60,000 nt of DNA, from positions 14,300,856 through 14,360,855 of the forward strand of contig NC_064040.1 in assembly GCF_932526225.1 (NCBI RefSeq), in the 5' to 3' direction. The notes beneath the pieces were generated by a model. It was given only the letters and a program-made list of their open reading frames with translations. It did not search any database and was not told the DNA's origin. Shown in pieces: positions 35,090 to 46,387 of this stretch (the stretch's first letter is position 1; each line of letters opens with the position of its first letter). Source of the DNA: Nematostella vectensis (lineage: Eukaryota; Cnidaria; Anthozoa; Actiniaria; Edwardsiidae). The translations under genes and the position numbers were made by a program.

Positions 35090-37100
35090 GACTTCGACTT
35101 TATTCACCTACGCACGTAGGTCCTACGCACAGAAAAGACCACACCCTTGACCTAGTTGTTGTGCGGGACGGCGACTTGTCAGTGCGCGGACGTCCTGAAA
35201 TCGTTGCATTCCCTAACTTTGTATCTGACCATAGTGCCATTATTTGTGATGTTGACATGCCAAAGCCATGTGCCTCCAAGAAAATACTGCATCGGCGTCC
35301 GTTACGGAAAATTAATTTCGACTCTTGGTGCAATGACATCAGGGTTTCCGCCATCTACAGTTCTGCTCCGAGTGATGACTCTGGCTGCAACGTCTTATGT
35401 GATCAGTATAACACTGTGCTAAACCACTTCATCGAGAAACATGCTCCTGTTCGCACTTTTTCAGTTACACTGCGACCCTATTCACCTTGGTATGATGATA
35501 GTCTTAGGTTATTGAAAAGACAGAAACGCAAAGCAGAACGGAGATACGTTTCATCGAGATTAGAAATCCACCGCCAGATGTACGAAGAGAAGTGTAGAGC
35601 TTACAGCACTGCACTGAATGTAGCTAAGCGGAACTTCTACAAGGATCAAATATCTGGTTCCAATCAGACGCAGTTATTTCGTTTAATTGATGGCCTTTTC
35701 AGGGTGAAGCCGGTTCCGTTGCTACCATCATATGAATCCCCTCAAGCTCTTGCAGAAGATTTCATCTTAGTTTTCACTACCAAGATTCAGCATTTAAAGG
35801 ACAACCTACGATCATCGCCCCTGTTAACGATGGAGATGTCAGTGACGCCAGCTCAGCCACAATGTGTGGCGTCATTTCCTGAGTTCTCTGCTGTATCAGT
35901 GAGTTATATACGTGATATTTTACAACAATCCAAGCCTAAATCGTGCATATTAGATCCTGTGCCGACAAGTGTACTAAAACAATCCATTGATGTTATTGCC
36001 CCGGCCATCACTTCCATTGTCAACGCATCTTTGTCATCTGGTGTTTTCCCTACCTCTCTCAAGGGTGGAGTGATCAACCCTTCCATCAAGAAGCAGAGTC
36101 TTGACCGCGAAGTATATCCAAACTACCGACCGATTACAAACGTTGCCTTCCTATCAAAAACACTTGAACGTGTCGCTGCTAACCAGACGATGAACTATCT
36201 TATCCCCAACGGCTTACTGGCTAAATTACAATCTGCTTACCGCCCCTTCCACAGCACAGAGACTGCTCTTCTTCGCGTCTTTAATGACATTCTGACCGCT
36301 ATTGACTGCCAACAGGAAGTAGTACTTGTTCTCCTTGACCTGTCGGCTGCGTTTGACACTATAGAACACTCGGCTCTGTTGTCGCGTATGCAACATCGTT
36401 ATGGAATTAATGAGATAGCACTCCAGTGGTTCAAATCATATCTAACTGGCAGAACTCAACAAGTCCTTATAGACGGTGTTCTATCCTCCAGCCAACCACT
36501 GCGTTATGGCGTTCCTTAGGGTTCTGTACTCGGCCCGTTGTTGTTCTCTTTGTTTTTCGCGCCTATCGAAGATGTTGTTCGTGCACATGGTCTTGGTGCG
36601 ATGATGTATGCTGATGACACGCAGTTATATGTGTCCATTTGCCCGTCTGAAGATCGGTCTTCAGTTCTATCAAGGCTTGAAGTCTGTGCCAAGGATATCC
36701 TCATCTGGTGTACGTCAAATGGCCTCGCTTGTAACCCCGATAAAACGGAAATTGTACATATCTCATCTCGATTCACGTCAACCAACATAATTCCTGAAAT
36801 CGACGTTGATGGACATTTCATCAAACCAGCCCAGGCAGCACGCGACCTCGGAGTAATCATCGATTCGAGTTTATCTATGACAAAACATGTCAACAGCATC
36901 TGCAAATCAGCCTACCATTCTATAAGGAACATTGGCAGAATACGGAAATACCTTGACCGCAATAACTGTGAGCAGCTCATTCATGCTTTCATAACTTCAA
37001 AACTAGATGCCTGTAATAGTCTTCTGTCTGGACTCCAAAAAAGAAATAGCCAAACTACAGCGTGTTCAGAACTCTGCCGCAAGACTAATCGTTGGTGCTA
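35090..37100 (+). pseudogene. LINE endonuclease end and reverse transcriptase
   Basis: The 35161-36519 frame starts with the endonuclease tail (RTHVGPTHRKDHTLDLVVVR just before, then FVSDHSAIICDVDMPK) and runs into RT: YRPITNVAFLSKTLERVAA, LQSAYRPFHSTETALL, VLLDLSAAFDTIEHS. A C-to-T change makes a TAG at 36520-36522 (VP*GSVLGPLL). Past it, 36523-37100 has MMYADDTQLYVS with an intact YADD box and thumb sequence (NGLACNPDKTEIVHIS, DLGVIIDSSLSMTKHV). A frameshift near 37020 precedes RVQNSAARLIVGAN, where a Penelope-like sequence joins at 37101. Confidence 0.88.
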
Positions 37101-37304
37101 ACGAAACAATTAGAACTGTTAATCCCGTCACCGTTAAATTTTCGCGCTATCAATTTTTCACACGTTCCGCACTGTTAGTTTTCGCCCCGCATATTTAATG
37201 TAACTCGCTATTGTTCCTCTTACCGCCTTAGCTAAAACTATCAGTCTATTATTATGTAAATTTCAATGTTAATAGTATATATACGATGGTAGGAATATTC
37301 TCAT

Positions 37305-37350
37305 TAAATCCCCTGATGAGTGGGCAACCACGAAACAGACCTGTAGGGAA
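37305..37350 (+). ncRNA. Hammerhead ribozyme motif 1
   Basis: CCC-CUGAUGAG, stem II UGG/CCA with GCAA loop region, CGAAAC, short stem III CAG-AC-CUG, cleavage triplet GUA, then GGG pairing with the leading CCC (stem I). Core residues are complete. Penelope-like elements are known to carry such motifs in their terminal repeats. Confidence 0.85.
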
Positions 37351-37381
37351 ACCTATGTAGTTTGTATTTTTCTCAAACCAA

Positions 37382-37591
<210 letters not shown>

Positions 37592-37680
37592 ATGGTTGAA
37601 GACTTTCATAGAAAGTGCTCAATACTCGAAAGTAGAGCGGTGTATAGTGTTGGTTTGAGAAAAATACAAACTAAATAGGT

Positions 37681-37728
37681 TTCCCTACAGGTCTGTTTCG
37701 TGGTTGCCCACTCATCAGGGGATTTAAT
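37681..37728 (-). ncRNA. Hammerhead ribozyme motif 2
   Basis: Minus-strand copy of motif 1 with complete core (CUGAUGAG ... CGAAAC ... GUA). It lies in the 3' region of the left, minus-oriented Penelope-like copy. Confidence 0.85.
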
Positions 37729-37917
37729 GAGAATATTCCTACCATCGTATATATACTATTAACGTTGAAATTTACATAATAATAGACTGATAGTTTTAGC
37801 TAAGGCGGTAAGAGGAACAATAGCGAGTTACATTAGATATGCAGGGCGAAAGCTAACAGTGCGGAACGTGTGAAAAATTGATAGCGCGAAAAATTAACGG
37901 TGACGGGATTAACAGTT

Positions 37918-39341
37918 CTAATTGTTTCGTAGCAGGGCTTTGTTTCTGTGGCGGCACGGGGATACGAGTTCATTGCGTTTATTTAGAGTTGATAGTTTGG
38001 GTTGACAGATGATCGTCAGCTTTTCCTTGAGGCAGAGGTTGCAACGCTTAGTGGTACTGTTGTAAGCGGAGTGGGAAGAAAGAATGCGCCATGAAATAAA
38101 ATACTCAATCATGTTGTCCTTGAGAGTCCAGACGTATTTGCTGAGTTCGGTGGAGTTTCTGTGTTTGGTGTGTCGGAATGATGCGGTGTGGTTTCTGTAT
38201 CTGGTCTTGAAGCTGTTTTCAGTGAGCCCGACGTATGTTTCCGAGGTGTTGTTGTCTTTTCGGGTTACGGTAGCTTGGTAGATAATAGATGTCTGTAGGC
38301 AGTTTCCGTCTAGAGGGCAGGTGTCTTTCTGTCGGCAGTTGCATGTCTTGTTGTTGGTAGTGGTAGGGGCGGAGCTGGCGATCTCGGTAGTCGACGATGC
38401 GGTGATGATGCGCTTGTTGTGGTTGTCGATGATCTGTTTGGTGTTGTTCATGCAGCTGTAACTGATTTTGATGGTGTTTCTGTTGAAGATTTTACGGAGG
38501 TGGTTGTCTTTCGGGAAGTGTTTGTCTATCAGGGTGAGGAATCTGTGGCCGATGTTGGTGCTGGTGTTCTTGCTGAAGGGCGGGTTGTACCATAGGATGT
38601 TGTTGCGTTTGCGGGTTTTACGGTTGGTTACGGTGTTGGGTTCGTAGCGTAGCGTGTAGTTGTATCCGCTATCGTCGAGTGCTTTCTGGTAAGGCGGCGC
38701 GGTCTGGTCAAAGGAGGCTTGGTCTGAAGATAGGGCAGATAGGCGTCTGTTGATACCAGCAGGGATGTTCTTGGTGATGGAGGGCGGGTGGTTGCTCTCA
38801 CGGTGGACATATTGTAGCGAGGAGTTCGGCTTTGTATAAGGCTGGTGTGCATTACGTTTTAGGTCGAGGGTGACGTCTAGGAAATTGACAACTTGTTTGT
38901 TTGCCTCAATGGTGATTCGGAGTCCGTTGTTGTTGAAGATGCGGCATAGTTCCTTTTTTAGGTTTTCGGTGGCTCTGGGTGTGGCGTTGGTGATGGCTAG
39001 TCCGTCGTCGCGGTAGAGTACTACGTTCATATTGAGGTCCTGAAGTTGGGAGAGAAGGAAGTTGCCTACAAGTTCACAGGTTTCTGCGCCATCGAAGCTC
39101 CCCATCGTAACATCAAATATCGTGGTGCCTTTCTTCTGCCAGGGTGTTTGGTTGTGGACCAGGAAGGAGCTCTTGGAGTGGGTTATGATCTCTTTTTCAT
39201 CAGGGGTGATTTCGTCATAGTTGGAGGCGAAGTCGAGTGCTCTTGATAGTAGGTCTTGGCTGATAGATGGGTAGAATTCTACAATGTCAAAACAGATGAA
39301 GTTGAGTTGGTGTTTGTTTTCGGCAGCCTTGAACCAGTCAA
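37918..39341 (-). pseudogene. Penelope-like RT plus GIY-YIG endonuclease, left arm
   Basis: Coding starts at the palindrome centre with DWFKAAENKHQLNFICFDIV and FYPSISQDLLSRA (RT motif with catalytic Asp), then MGSFDGAETCELVGNF and LYRDDGLAIT (YRDD box), then FLDVTLDLK. The C-terminal third has a Cys-rich segment (CNCRQKDTCPLDGNC) and a GIY-YIG domain (IIYQATV...ETYVGLTENSFKTRYRNH). The first RT motifs are missing (5' truncation). The 30 codons upstream of the centre in this frame are only antisense of the other arm. Confidence 0.9.
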
Positions 39342-39355
39342 TGACGGCTTTAGTT

Positions 39356-40779
39356 TTGACTGGTTCAAGGCTGCCGAAAACAAACACCAACTCAACTTCA
39401 TCTGTTTTGACATTGTAGAATTCTACCCATCTATCAGCCAAGACCTACTATCAAGAGCACTCGACTTCGCCTCCAACTATGACGAAATCACCCCTGATGA
39501 AAAAGAGATCATAACCCACTCCAAGAGCTCCTTCCTGGTCCACAACCAAACACCCTGGCAGAAGAAAGGCACCACGATATTTGATGTTACGATGGGGAGC
39601 TTCGATGGCGCAGAAACCTGTGAACTTGTAGGCAACTTCCTTCTCTCCCAACTTCAGGACCTCAATATGAACGTAGGACTCTACCGCGACGACGGACTAG
39701 CCATCACCAACGCCACACCCAGAGCCACCGAAAACCTAAAAAAGGAACTATGCCGCATCTTCAACAACAACGGACTCCGAATCACCATTGAGGCAAACAA
39801 ACAAGTTGTCAATTTCCTAGACGTCACCCTCGACCTAAAACGTAATGCACACCAGCCTTATACAAAGCCGAACTCCTCGCTACAATATGTCCACCGTGAG
39901 AGCAACCACCCGCCCTCCATCACCAAGAACATCCCTGCTGGTATCAACAGACGCCTATCTGCCCTATCTTCAGACCAAGCCTCCTTTGACCAGACCGCGC
40001 CGCCTTACCAGAAAGCACTCGACGATAGCGGATACAACTACACGCTACGCTACGAACCCAACACCGTAACCAACCGTAAAACCCGCAAACGCAACAACAT
40101 CCTATGGTACAACCCGCCCTTCAGCAAGAACACCAGCACCAACATCGGCCACAGATTCCTCACCCTGATAGACAAACACTTCCCGAAAGACAACCACCTC
40201 CGTAAAATCTTCAACAGAAACACCATCAAAATCAGTTACAGCTGCATGAACAACACCAAACAGATCATCGACAACCACAACAAGCGCATCATCACCGCAT
40301 CGTCGACTACCGAGATCGCCAGCTCCGCCCCTACCACTACCAACAACAAGACATGCAACTGCCGACAGAAAGACACCTGCCCTCTAGACGGAAACTGCCT
40401 ACAGACATCTATTATCTACCAAGCTACCGTAACCCGAAAAGACAACAACACCTCGGAAACATACGTCGGGCTCACTGAAAACAGCTTCAAGACCAGATAC
40501 AGAAACCACACCGCATCATTCCGACACACCAAACACAGAAACTCCACCGAACTCAGCAAATACGTCTGGACTCTCAAGGACAACATGATTGAGTATTTTA
40601 TTTCATGGCGCATTCTTTCTTCCCACTCCGCTTACAACAGTACCACTAAGCGTTGCAACCTCTGCCTCAAGGAAAAGCTGACGATCATCTGTCAACCCAA
40701 ACTATCAACTCTAAATAAACGCAATGAACTCGTATCCCCGTGCCGCCACAGAAACAAAGCCCTGCTACGAAACAATTAG
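39356..40779 (+). pseudogene. Penelope-like RT plus GIY-YIG endonuclease, right arm
   Basis: Mirror copy of 37918-39341, same truncation point and same domains. MNVGLYRDD replaces MNVVLYRDD. Frame intact from the centre to the stop after NKALLRNN. Both arms are therefore partial elements joined head to head. Confidence 0.9.
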
Positions 40780-40972
40780 AACTGTTAATCCCGTCACCGT
40801 TAATTTTTCGCGCTATCAATTTTTCACACGTTCCGCACTGTTAGCTTTCGCCCTGCATATCTAATGTAACTCGCTATTGTTCCTCTTACCGCCTTAGCTA
40901 AAACTATCAGTCTATTATTATGTAAATTTCAACGTTAATAGTATATATACGATGGTAGGAATATTCTCATTA

Positions 40973-41015
40973 AATCCCCTGATGAGTGGGCAACCACGAA
41001 ACAGACCTGTAGGGA
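40973..41015 (+). ncRNA. Hammerhead ribozyme motif 3
   Basis: Same sequence as motif 1 with complete core, in the 3' region of the right arm. Confidence 0.85.
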
Positions 41016-41049
41016 AACCTATGTAGTTTGTATTTTTTTCTCAAACCAA

Positions 41050-41146
<97 letters not shown>

Positions 41147-41235
41147 GATGGTTGAAGGCTTTCATAGAAAGTGCTCAATACTCGAAAGTAGAGCGGTGTA
41201 TAGTGTTGGTTTGAGAAAAATACAAACTACATAGG

Positions 41236-41281
41236 TTTCCCTACAGGTCTGTTTCGTGGTTGCCCACTCATCAGGGGATTT
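41236..41281 (-). ncRNA. Hammerhead ribozyme motif 4
   Basis: Minus-strand core CUGAUGAG...CGAAAC...GUA is complete. It sits back-to-back with motif 5, sharing the GGGGATTTTCCC junction. Confidence 0.8.
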
Positions 41282-41327
41282 TCCCATGATGAGTGGGCAA
41301 CCACGAAACAGACCTGTAGGGAAACCT
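41282..41327 (+). ncRNA. Hammerhead motif 5, core-damaged
   Basis: Reads CCC-AUGAUGAG: the first core C (C3) is A, so this copy is probably inactive. The rest matches motif 1. Confidence 0.65.
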
Positions 41328-41354
41328 ATGTAGTTTGTATTTTTCTCAAACCAA

Positions 41355-41419
<65 letters not shown>

Positions 41420-41423
41420 GAGG

Positions 41424-41485
<62 letters not shown>

Positions 41486-41490
<5 letters not shown>

Positions 41491-43303
41491 GCAATTACAA
41501 AACCCACTTCATTATAAGGAGCTTAACTTCGACCCTACGGATTCGCACTTCCATAAAGTTAAGGAATGGGGTGAAAAATGGCTCAGTAAAGGTCAGATTA
41601 GTTCCGATATAGCTGAGTGGATTTCGGACGTCAAGGCCAAACCGGGCGTGGCCTTCGGTAATGTCAAAACCCATAAAACGGGTAACCCACTTCGCCTTAT
41701 CACGTCTTGTTGCTGTACAGCTATTGAGAGGCTATCAGCCTTTACTGAGTTCCATTTGAAGCCCTTGGCGCAATCTATGCCATCTTTCGTTAAGGATACT
41801 TCGGATTTGCTCAGTAAAATTGAGACTATTAATAGGGCGGGTCCCTGTCCCCCTAATACCCTTCTGGTTTCATGGGATGTTGTTTCAATGTTTCCCAATA
41901 TAGACAACACATTGGGTTTGTCTGCGGTTGAGAAAGCTCTCCAGTCTAGGGCAGTTCAGTCTCCGTCCTCGGAATGCCTTTTAGAAGCAGTAAAAATTTG
42001 TCTTTTACATAACAATTCGCAATTTGGCAACCAAAACTTCCTGCAATGTATGGGAACTGCTATGGGACCCAAGAATGCCTGTAGCTATGCGGACATAGCT
42101 ATGGGGGAGATTGACCATTTAGCGAAAAATGGTCATGTGATCAAACCTATGCTTTGGTTACGATATAGAGACGACATTCTTGATATTTGGGTGCACGGTC
42201 GAGATAAGTTAGACGAATTTACGGAATATATTAACGGGTTATACCCCACTATTAAATTTGAATTAGTATTTTCAGAGCACAAACTTAACGTGCTGGACTT
42301 GACCTTGCACCTTGTCGATGGCTTTATCAAGACCGATGTCTATGCGAAGCCTTCCGATAGTCATCTTTATTTACCTCCCACGAGCTGTCACCCTGAACAT
42401 TGTAAGCGCGCCATTCCATATAGCGTTGCTTTGCGCCTTAAGCGCAACTGCTCTGACGAGAACTTTCTATGCCGTAGAAATAATGAATATAAGAATTATT
42501 TGATAGAACAGGGTTATAAACCTGAATTAGTTTCTAGCAAGTTTAATGAAGTTGCTTCTCTTTCTAGAAGTGAACTACTTAAGCCTAAATCAAATAGAGC
42601 CAAACGCAAGGTTACACCTCTGGTTATGGATTTCAATCCTAACCTTCCGGATATCGGGCAGATCGTTCGGAAAAATCTTAGTTTTTTGCATTCCTCTACT
42701 TTTATGAAAGAGGTTTTTCCGGAAGGTAGTATAATTTCGGCATTTAGAAGGCCTAAAAATCTCAAAGACATCCTTGCGCCTTCTAAATTCAAGCAACGTG
42801 CGGCCACTGAAATCAGTAACCAAGAGAATAATAGTGGTTGTTTTAAATGCGGGAAGAAATGTGATCTCTGTAGCAGTTATTTTGTTCAATCACGACATTT
42901 CATTAGCGCTGCAACTGGTAAGAAATACTTTATAAGGCAACGTGTTTCTTGTAATTCTAAGAATGCAATTTACCTAGCAACCTGTCGGAAATGTAATTTA
43001 CAATACGTGGGTTCCTGCACTACGGAATTCAAGGTGCGCTTTCGCAATCATAAGTCCAGTATGAGAACCAACAAGAAAACATGTGAAGTCGCCAAGCATT
43101 TCAACCGCAGCGAGCATAATTTGAGTGATTTTGACTTCATTGTAATTGAAACAATAGCTAGGCAGGATCTGATTGGTCTAGACAGTGTTCTTCTCAATAG
43201 AGAAGCGTACTGGATGATGCAATTATTTACTTTGGCTCCGCATGGTCTAAATAAACGCAGGGAGTATAAGTCGAAAAATCGAATTCATTTCAATAACACA
43301 TAG
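41486..43303 (+). CDS. Second Penelope-like element: RT plus GIY-YIG, 5'-truncated
   Basis: 605 open codons starting directly at a TA tract. RT motifs: KPGVAFGNVKTHKTGNPLRL, SWDVVSMFPNIDN (catalytic Asp), MGTAMGPKNACSYADIAMG, LWLRYRDDILDIW (YRDD at residues about 227-230), then LNVLDLTLHLVDG. A Cys cluster CFKCGKKCDLC (about 452) precedes a GIY-YIG domain (AIYLATCRKCNLQYVGSC, FRNHKSSM; about 493-590). Different family from the 507-codon element. The frame is intact to the stop, so it is either recent or only 5'-truncated. The ATG at 41486 lies at the truncation and is probably not the natural start. Confidence 0.88.
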
Positions 43304-43399
43304 CTGTAATTTAAGTACACTATATTTAAAGAATTCACAAGTTGTAAGTATATAAGGATGTAGTTTTAAGCCCATTGTATTTTTTATCTTTTTAACTTA

Positions 43400-43445
43400 T
43401 TTTATACTGAAGAAGGCCGAAGGGCCGAAACGTTTAGTAAATTTT
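43400..43445 (+). ncRNA. Hammerhead-like motif after the second Penelope-like ORF
   Basis: CUGAAGA-AGGCC-GAAG-GGCC-GAAAC: core position 7 may be any base, so CUGAAGA is allowed, and stem II is strong. Stem III and the cleavage site (perhaps GUA near 43437) do not form clearly, so it may be a degenerate or dimer-dependent version. Confidence 0.5.
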
Positions 43446-43489
43446 TAATAATGTCTAAAAGTTGGGAATCGTAGCGTCTTTCTTCACAC

Positions 43490-43533
<44 letters not shown>

Positions 43534-43621
43534 ATGGTTGAAGGCTTTCATAGAAAGTGCTCAATACTCGAAAGTAGAGCGGTGTATAGTGTTGGTTTGA
43601 GAAAAATACAAACTAAATAGG

Positions 43622-43668
43622 TTTCCCTACAGGTCTGTTTCGTGGTTGCCCACTCATCAGGGGATTTA
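43622..43668 (-). ncRNA. Hammerhead ribozyme motif 6
   Basis: Minus-strand complete core, same as motif 2, upstream of the truncated minus ORF at 43861. Confidence 0.82.
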
Positions 43669-43860
43669 ATGAGAATATTCCTACCATCGTATATATACTA
43701 TTAACATTGAAATTTACATAATAATAGACTGATAGTTTTAGCTAAGGCGGTAAGAGGAACAATAGCGAGTTACATTAAATATGCGGGGCGAAAACTAACA
43801 GTGCGGAACGTGTGAAAAATTGATAGCGCGAAAATTTTAACGGTGACGGGATAAACAGTT

Positions 43861-44131
43861 CTAATTGTTTCGTAGCAGGGCTTTGTTTCTGTGGCGGCAC
43901 GAGGACACGAGTTCATTGCGTTTATTTAGAGTTGATAGTTTGGGTTGGCAGATGATCGTCAGCTTTTCCTTGAGGCAGAGGTTGCAACGCTTAGTGGTAC
44001 TGTTGTAGGCGGAGTGGGAAGAAAGAATGCGCCATGAAATAAAGTACTCAATCATGTTGTCCTTGAGAGTCCAGACGTGTTTGCTGAGTTCGGTGGAGTT
44101 TCTGTGTTTGGCGTGTCGGAATGATGCGGTG
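43861..44131 (-). pseudogene. Penelope-like GIY-YIG C-terminus, fragment
   Basis: Minus strand: HTASFRHAKHRNSTELSKHV to the stop after KALLRNN, nearly identical to the end of the 507-codon ORFs. Cut at 44131, where a TA hairpin begins. Confidence 0.88.
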
Positions 44132-44142
44132 TGTAACTGATG

Positions 44143-44176
<34 letters not shown>

Positions 44177-44187
44177 CATCAGTTATA
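44132..44187. repeat. AT-rich hairpin
   Basis: ATAACTGATGCAAA-(TA)n-TTTGCATCAGTTAT, perfect arms around a TA tract, at the right edge of the Penelope-like complex. Confidence 0.88.
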
Positions 44188-44297
44188 TATGTGTAAGATA
44201 GAGTTTTAGCTAAATTATTGAGTAGAATAGAGTAGGATGTTTGTAAAGCATTGAGATTTTTATAATGCTATATTAAATTATTATTATTATTATATTT
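44188..44297 (+). repeat. Possible LINE 3' end
   Basis: GTAAAGCATTGAGATTTTTA-TAATGCTATATTAAATTATT-ATTATTATT resembles the common 3' ends of CR1/L2-type LINEs. It may be the 3' end of the LINE cut at 37100, since the Penelope-like complex lies exactly between. The RT C-terminus is not recovered, so this is inference. Confidence 0.45.
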
Positions 44298-44379
44298 GAT
44301 CCTGGAATAAATAGATTTGCTATGATCAGTAAATCTCTGGGATGGCAGTCATTATTCATTGCTGCCTTAGTTTGCTATT

Positions 44380-46125
44380 ACTCGTTGTAAAAAAAGTCCT
44401 TACCACAAATGCTCACATTATGGCTTTTTTTATAAATGGATTCTAGAGGGGGCACTTGTTTGAGGGGCTATGTAATGTGCTTATCCAATGAGGGGTGTAT
44501 GTATACCTCAAAGTCAGAACCATCCCCAAATGACTTCATTGTATCCAGCTCTGTTTTCATCATGATTCATTTTATTTAAAAAAAAGGAAGTTTTGTGACA
44601 CAAATCGTGCTTAATACACAGGTTCTAACACCAAGTTAGAGCCATTGAGGGTGTATTTCATTGTGTGTGCAGACAAATGGTAAAAGGCATAAAGTGTAAA
44701 CTAGGGTGAGGAAAAGGCATGGTAAGGGCAAAGGGGTGGTCTAATTGGGGGTGCTGACACAGGTTGTGAAGATGAAGTAAACTTGTACCATGTTTGATTA
44801 CTAGGCCTTTGAGATAATAGGAGAATGGGAGTATAGTCATACCCTGGGTACCAGAGGCTCCAAGCTTCACTAGAGCAGATATCATATGGAAAATATCTAT
44901 TCATATTTGGTGATACTTCAGGTTTATTTTTTTTTCTCGCCAGTCTCTATTATATGTGCAAAGAGTCTTTTTTTTTATAAAAAGGGAATTAAATTAATTT
45001 GATAGGCAAGTCTGAGTGTTTAAACTCCCCTTTGAAACTATAGTGATATTAAGGATTTATATGTTTGGGGTATATAGGTTTGAGTAATTGTTTGGGAGGT
45101 AAGTTTCTATACTTGTTATATTTTATGTATAGAACTCAGGTTTGGGTTTTTTTTTTTTTTGGGGGGGGGGGGGCTAATTTGACAAAAAGTCCTTATCGCA
45201 AATGCTTATTTTAGCATATTATGCCCTTCTTTTTACCCCTCTTGTACCAGGTTTGATTACTAGGCCTTGGAGATTCTAAGAGTATGATTGTGCAGTCATA
45301 GATATCATACTGTATGGAAAATAAATATTTATATTTGGTGATACTTCAGGAGCATTTTTTTATCTCAGTGCCTATTGCACAGAGTTTGTTTGCTGTCTTT
45401 TTTATAAAAATGGAATAAAATTGATTTTATTCAATAAGCAAATCTGAGAGTTGAAGCTCCCTTATAGCAAGATTTTGTATGCTTGGGCTATAGAATTTAG
45501 GTTTGGTTATTTGTTTGGGAGGTAAGTTTCTATGCTTGGTATATTTTATGTATAGAACTCAGGTTTGGGTATTTTTGAGGATGAGTAGGGGGGGGCTAAT
45601 TCATCAAAACGTTCTTATCGCAAATGCTTATTTTAACATATTATGCCCCTCCAGCATTAGATTTTAGAGGGGGCACTGGTTTGAGTGGCTATGTAATGCG
45701 CTTACTCAATGAGGGCTATTTTATGGTGTGTGCAGACAAATAGGAAAAGGCATAGAGTGTAAAATTAAAGGTTGAGAAATGTATGGTAAGGGGAGTGAGG
45801 TTGTGATGACTGAGGGCATGTCACATGTGGTGTGCTCACACAAGGTGCGAAGACAAGGAAGTAAAATTGTACCGGGTTTGATGACTAGGGCCTTGGAGGT
45901 GAGGAGGATAGAGTTTTTTTTTTTTATAAAAGGGAATAAAAATAAATTAAATTTGATAAGCAAATTTTCCTTCTAAAACTTTTTTACGGGACTGGCAAGT
46001 TTCAAGCTTTTGTATGATTTACGAATAGAACTCAGATTTGGGTTACTTTTTTGGGGGGAAGGGGGGGGGCTATCTATTCTTGGTGGAGTTTTGGGTATAG
46101 AGTTCAGATGCAGGTATATTCTTAG
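44380..46125. repeat. Decayed higher-order tandem repeats, three units
   Basis: Units start AAAAGTCCTTACCACAAATG (about 44390), AAAAAGTCCTTATCGCAAAT (about 45184) and AAACGTTCTTATCGCAAATG (about 45606). They share GAGGGGGCACTTGTTTGAG, TGTGTGCAGACAAATGG, ACTAGGCCTTTGAGAT and TATTTGGTGATACTTCAGG. Lengths differ through deletions. No gene seen; several G-runs. Confidence 0.8.
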
Positions 46126-46387
46126 AGGTGGCGCGGTTCCATTCTTTTGGAGGCATAAAATGTTCGTATCTGTCGGAACCAACAGTCATGTTGTTCCATT
46201 CTTTTGGAGGCATAAAATGTTCGTATCTGTCGGAACCAACAGTCATGTTTACAGCTAGAGTGTACCCCCCCCCCCCCCAATGTTGTTGTGGTGGTCGCAG
46301 GGCAAGATATTTAGCTAAAGAATGATAAGAAGCGAACCCCCGAGAGACAAGGGTAGGGTAAAATGCTTTTCGGCTAAATGTTGACAC
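46070..46387 (-). CDS. Uncharacterised 105-codon ORF with presequence-like start
   Basis: From ATG 46387 the product opens MSTFSRKAFYPTLVSRGFAS: basic, Ser-rich, no acidic residues in the first 30, as in mitochondrial targeting peptides. A poly-G-coded Gly run and two identical 19-residue units (MTVGSDRYEHFMPPKEWNN/R, tandem 57-bp DNA repeat at 46137-46250) follow. I do not recognise the family. It could be a first exon whose coding part ends before 46130. It could also be chance. Confidence 0.25.
   Translation of the reverse strand: MSTFSRKAFYPTLVSRGFASYHSLAKYLALRPPQQHWGGGGYTLAVNMTVGSDRYEHFMPPKEWNNMTVGSDRYEHFMPPKEWNRATSKNIPASELYTQNSTKNR
46137..46250. repeat. Tandem repeat, 57 bp x 2
   Basis: GTTCCATTCTTTTGGAGGCA-TAAAATGTTCGTATCTGTCG-GAACCAACAGTCATGTT twice, identical. 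The period is a multiple of three and keeps a frame open on both strands. Confidence 0.95.

Larger units (their letters stand above)
37640..41057. repeat. Near-perfect palindrome, arms about 1.7 kb
   Basis: Left arm 37640-39341 is the reverse complement of 39356-41057 with a 14-base spacer (39342-39355). ORF ends (37918 and 40779), hammerheads (37681-37728 and 40973-41015) and centre all map by the same mirror rule (x to 78697 minus x), so there are no indels until the outermost TTTTT run. Very few substitutions are seen (for example Val or Gly before LYRDD). Confidence 0.95.
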
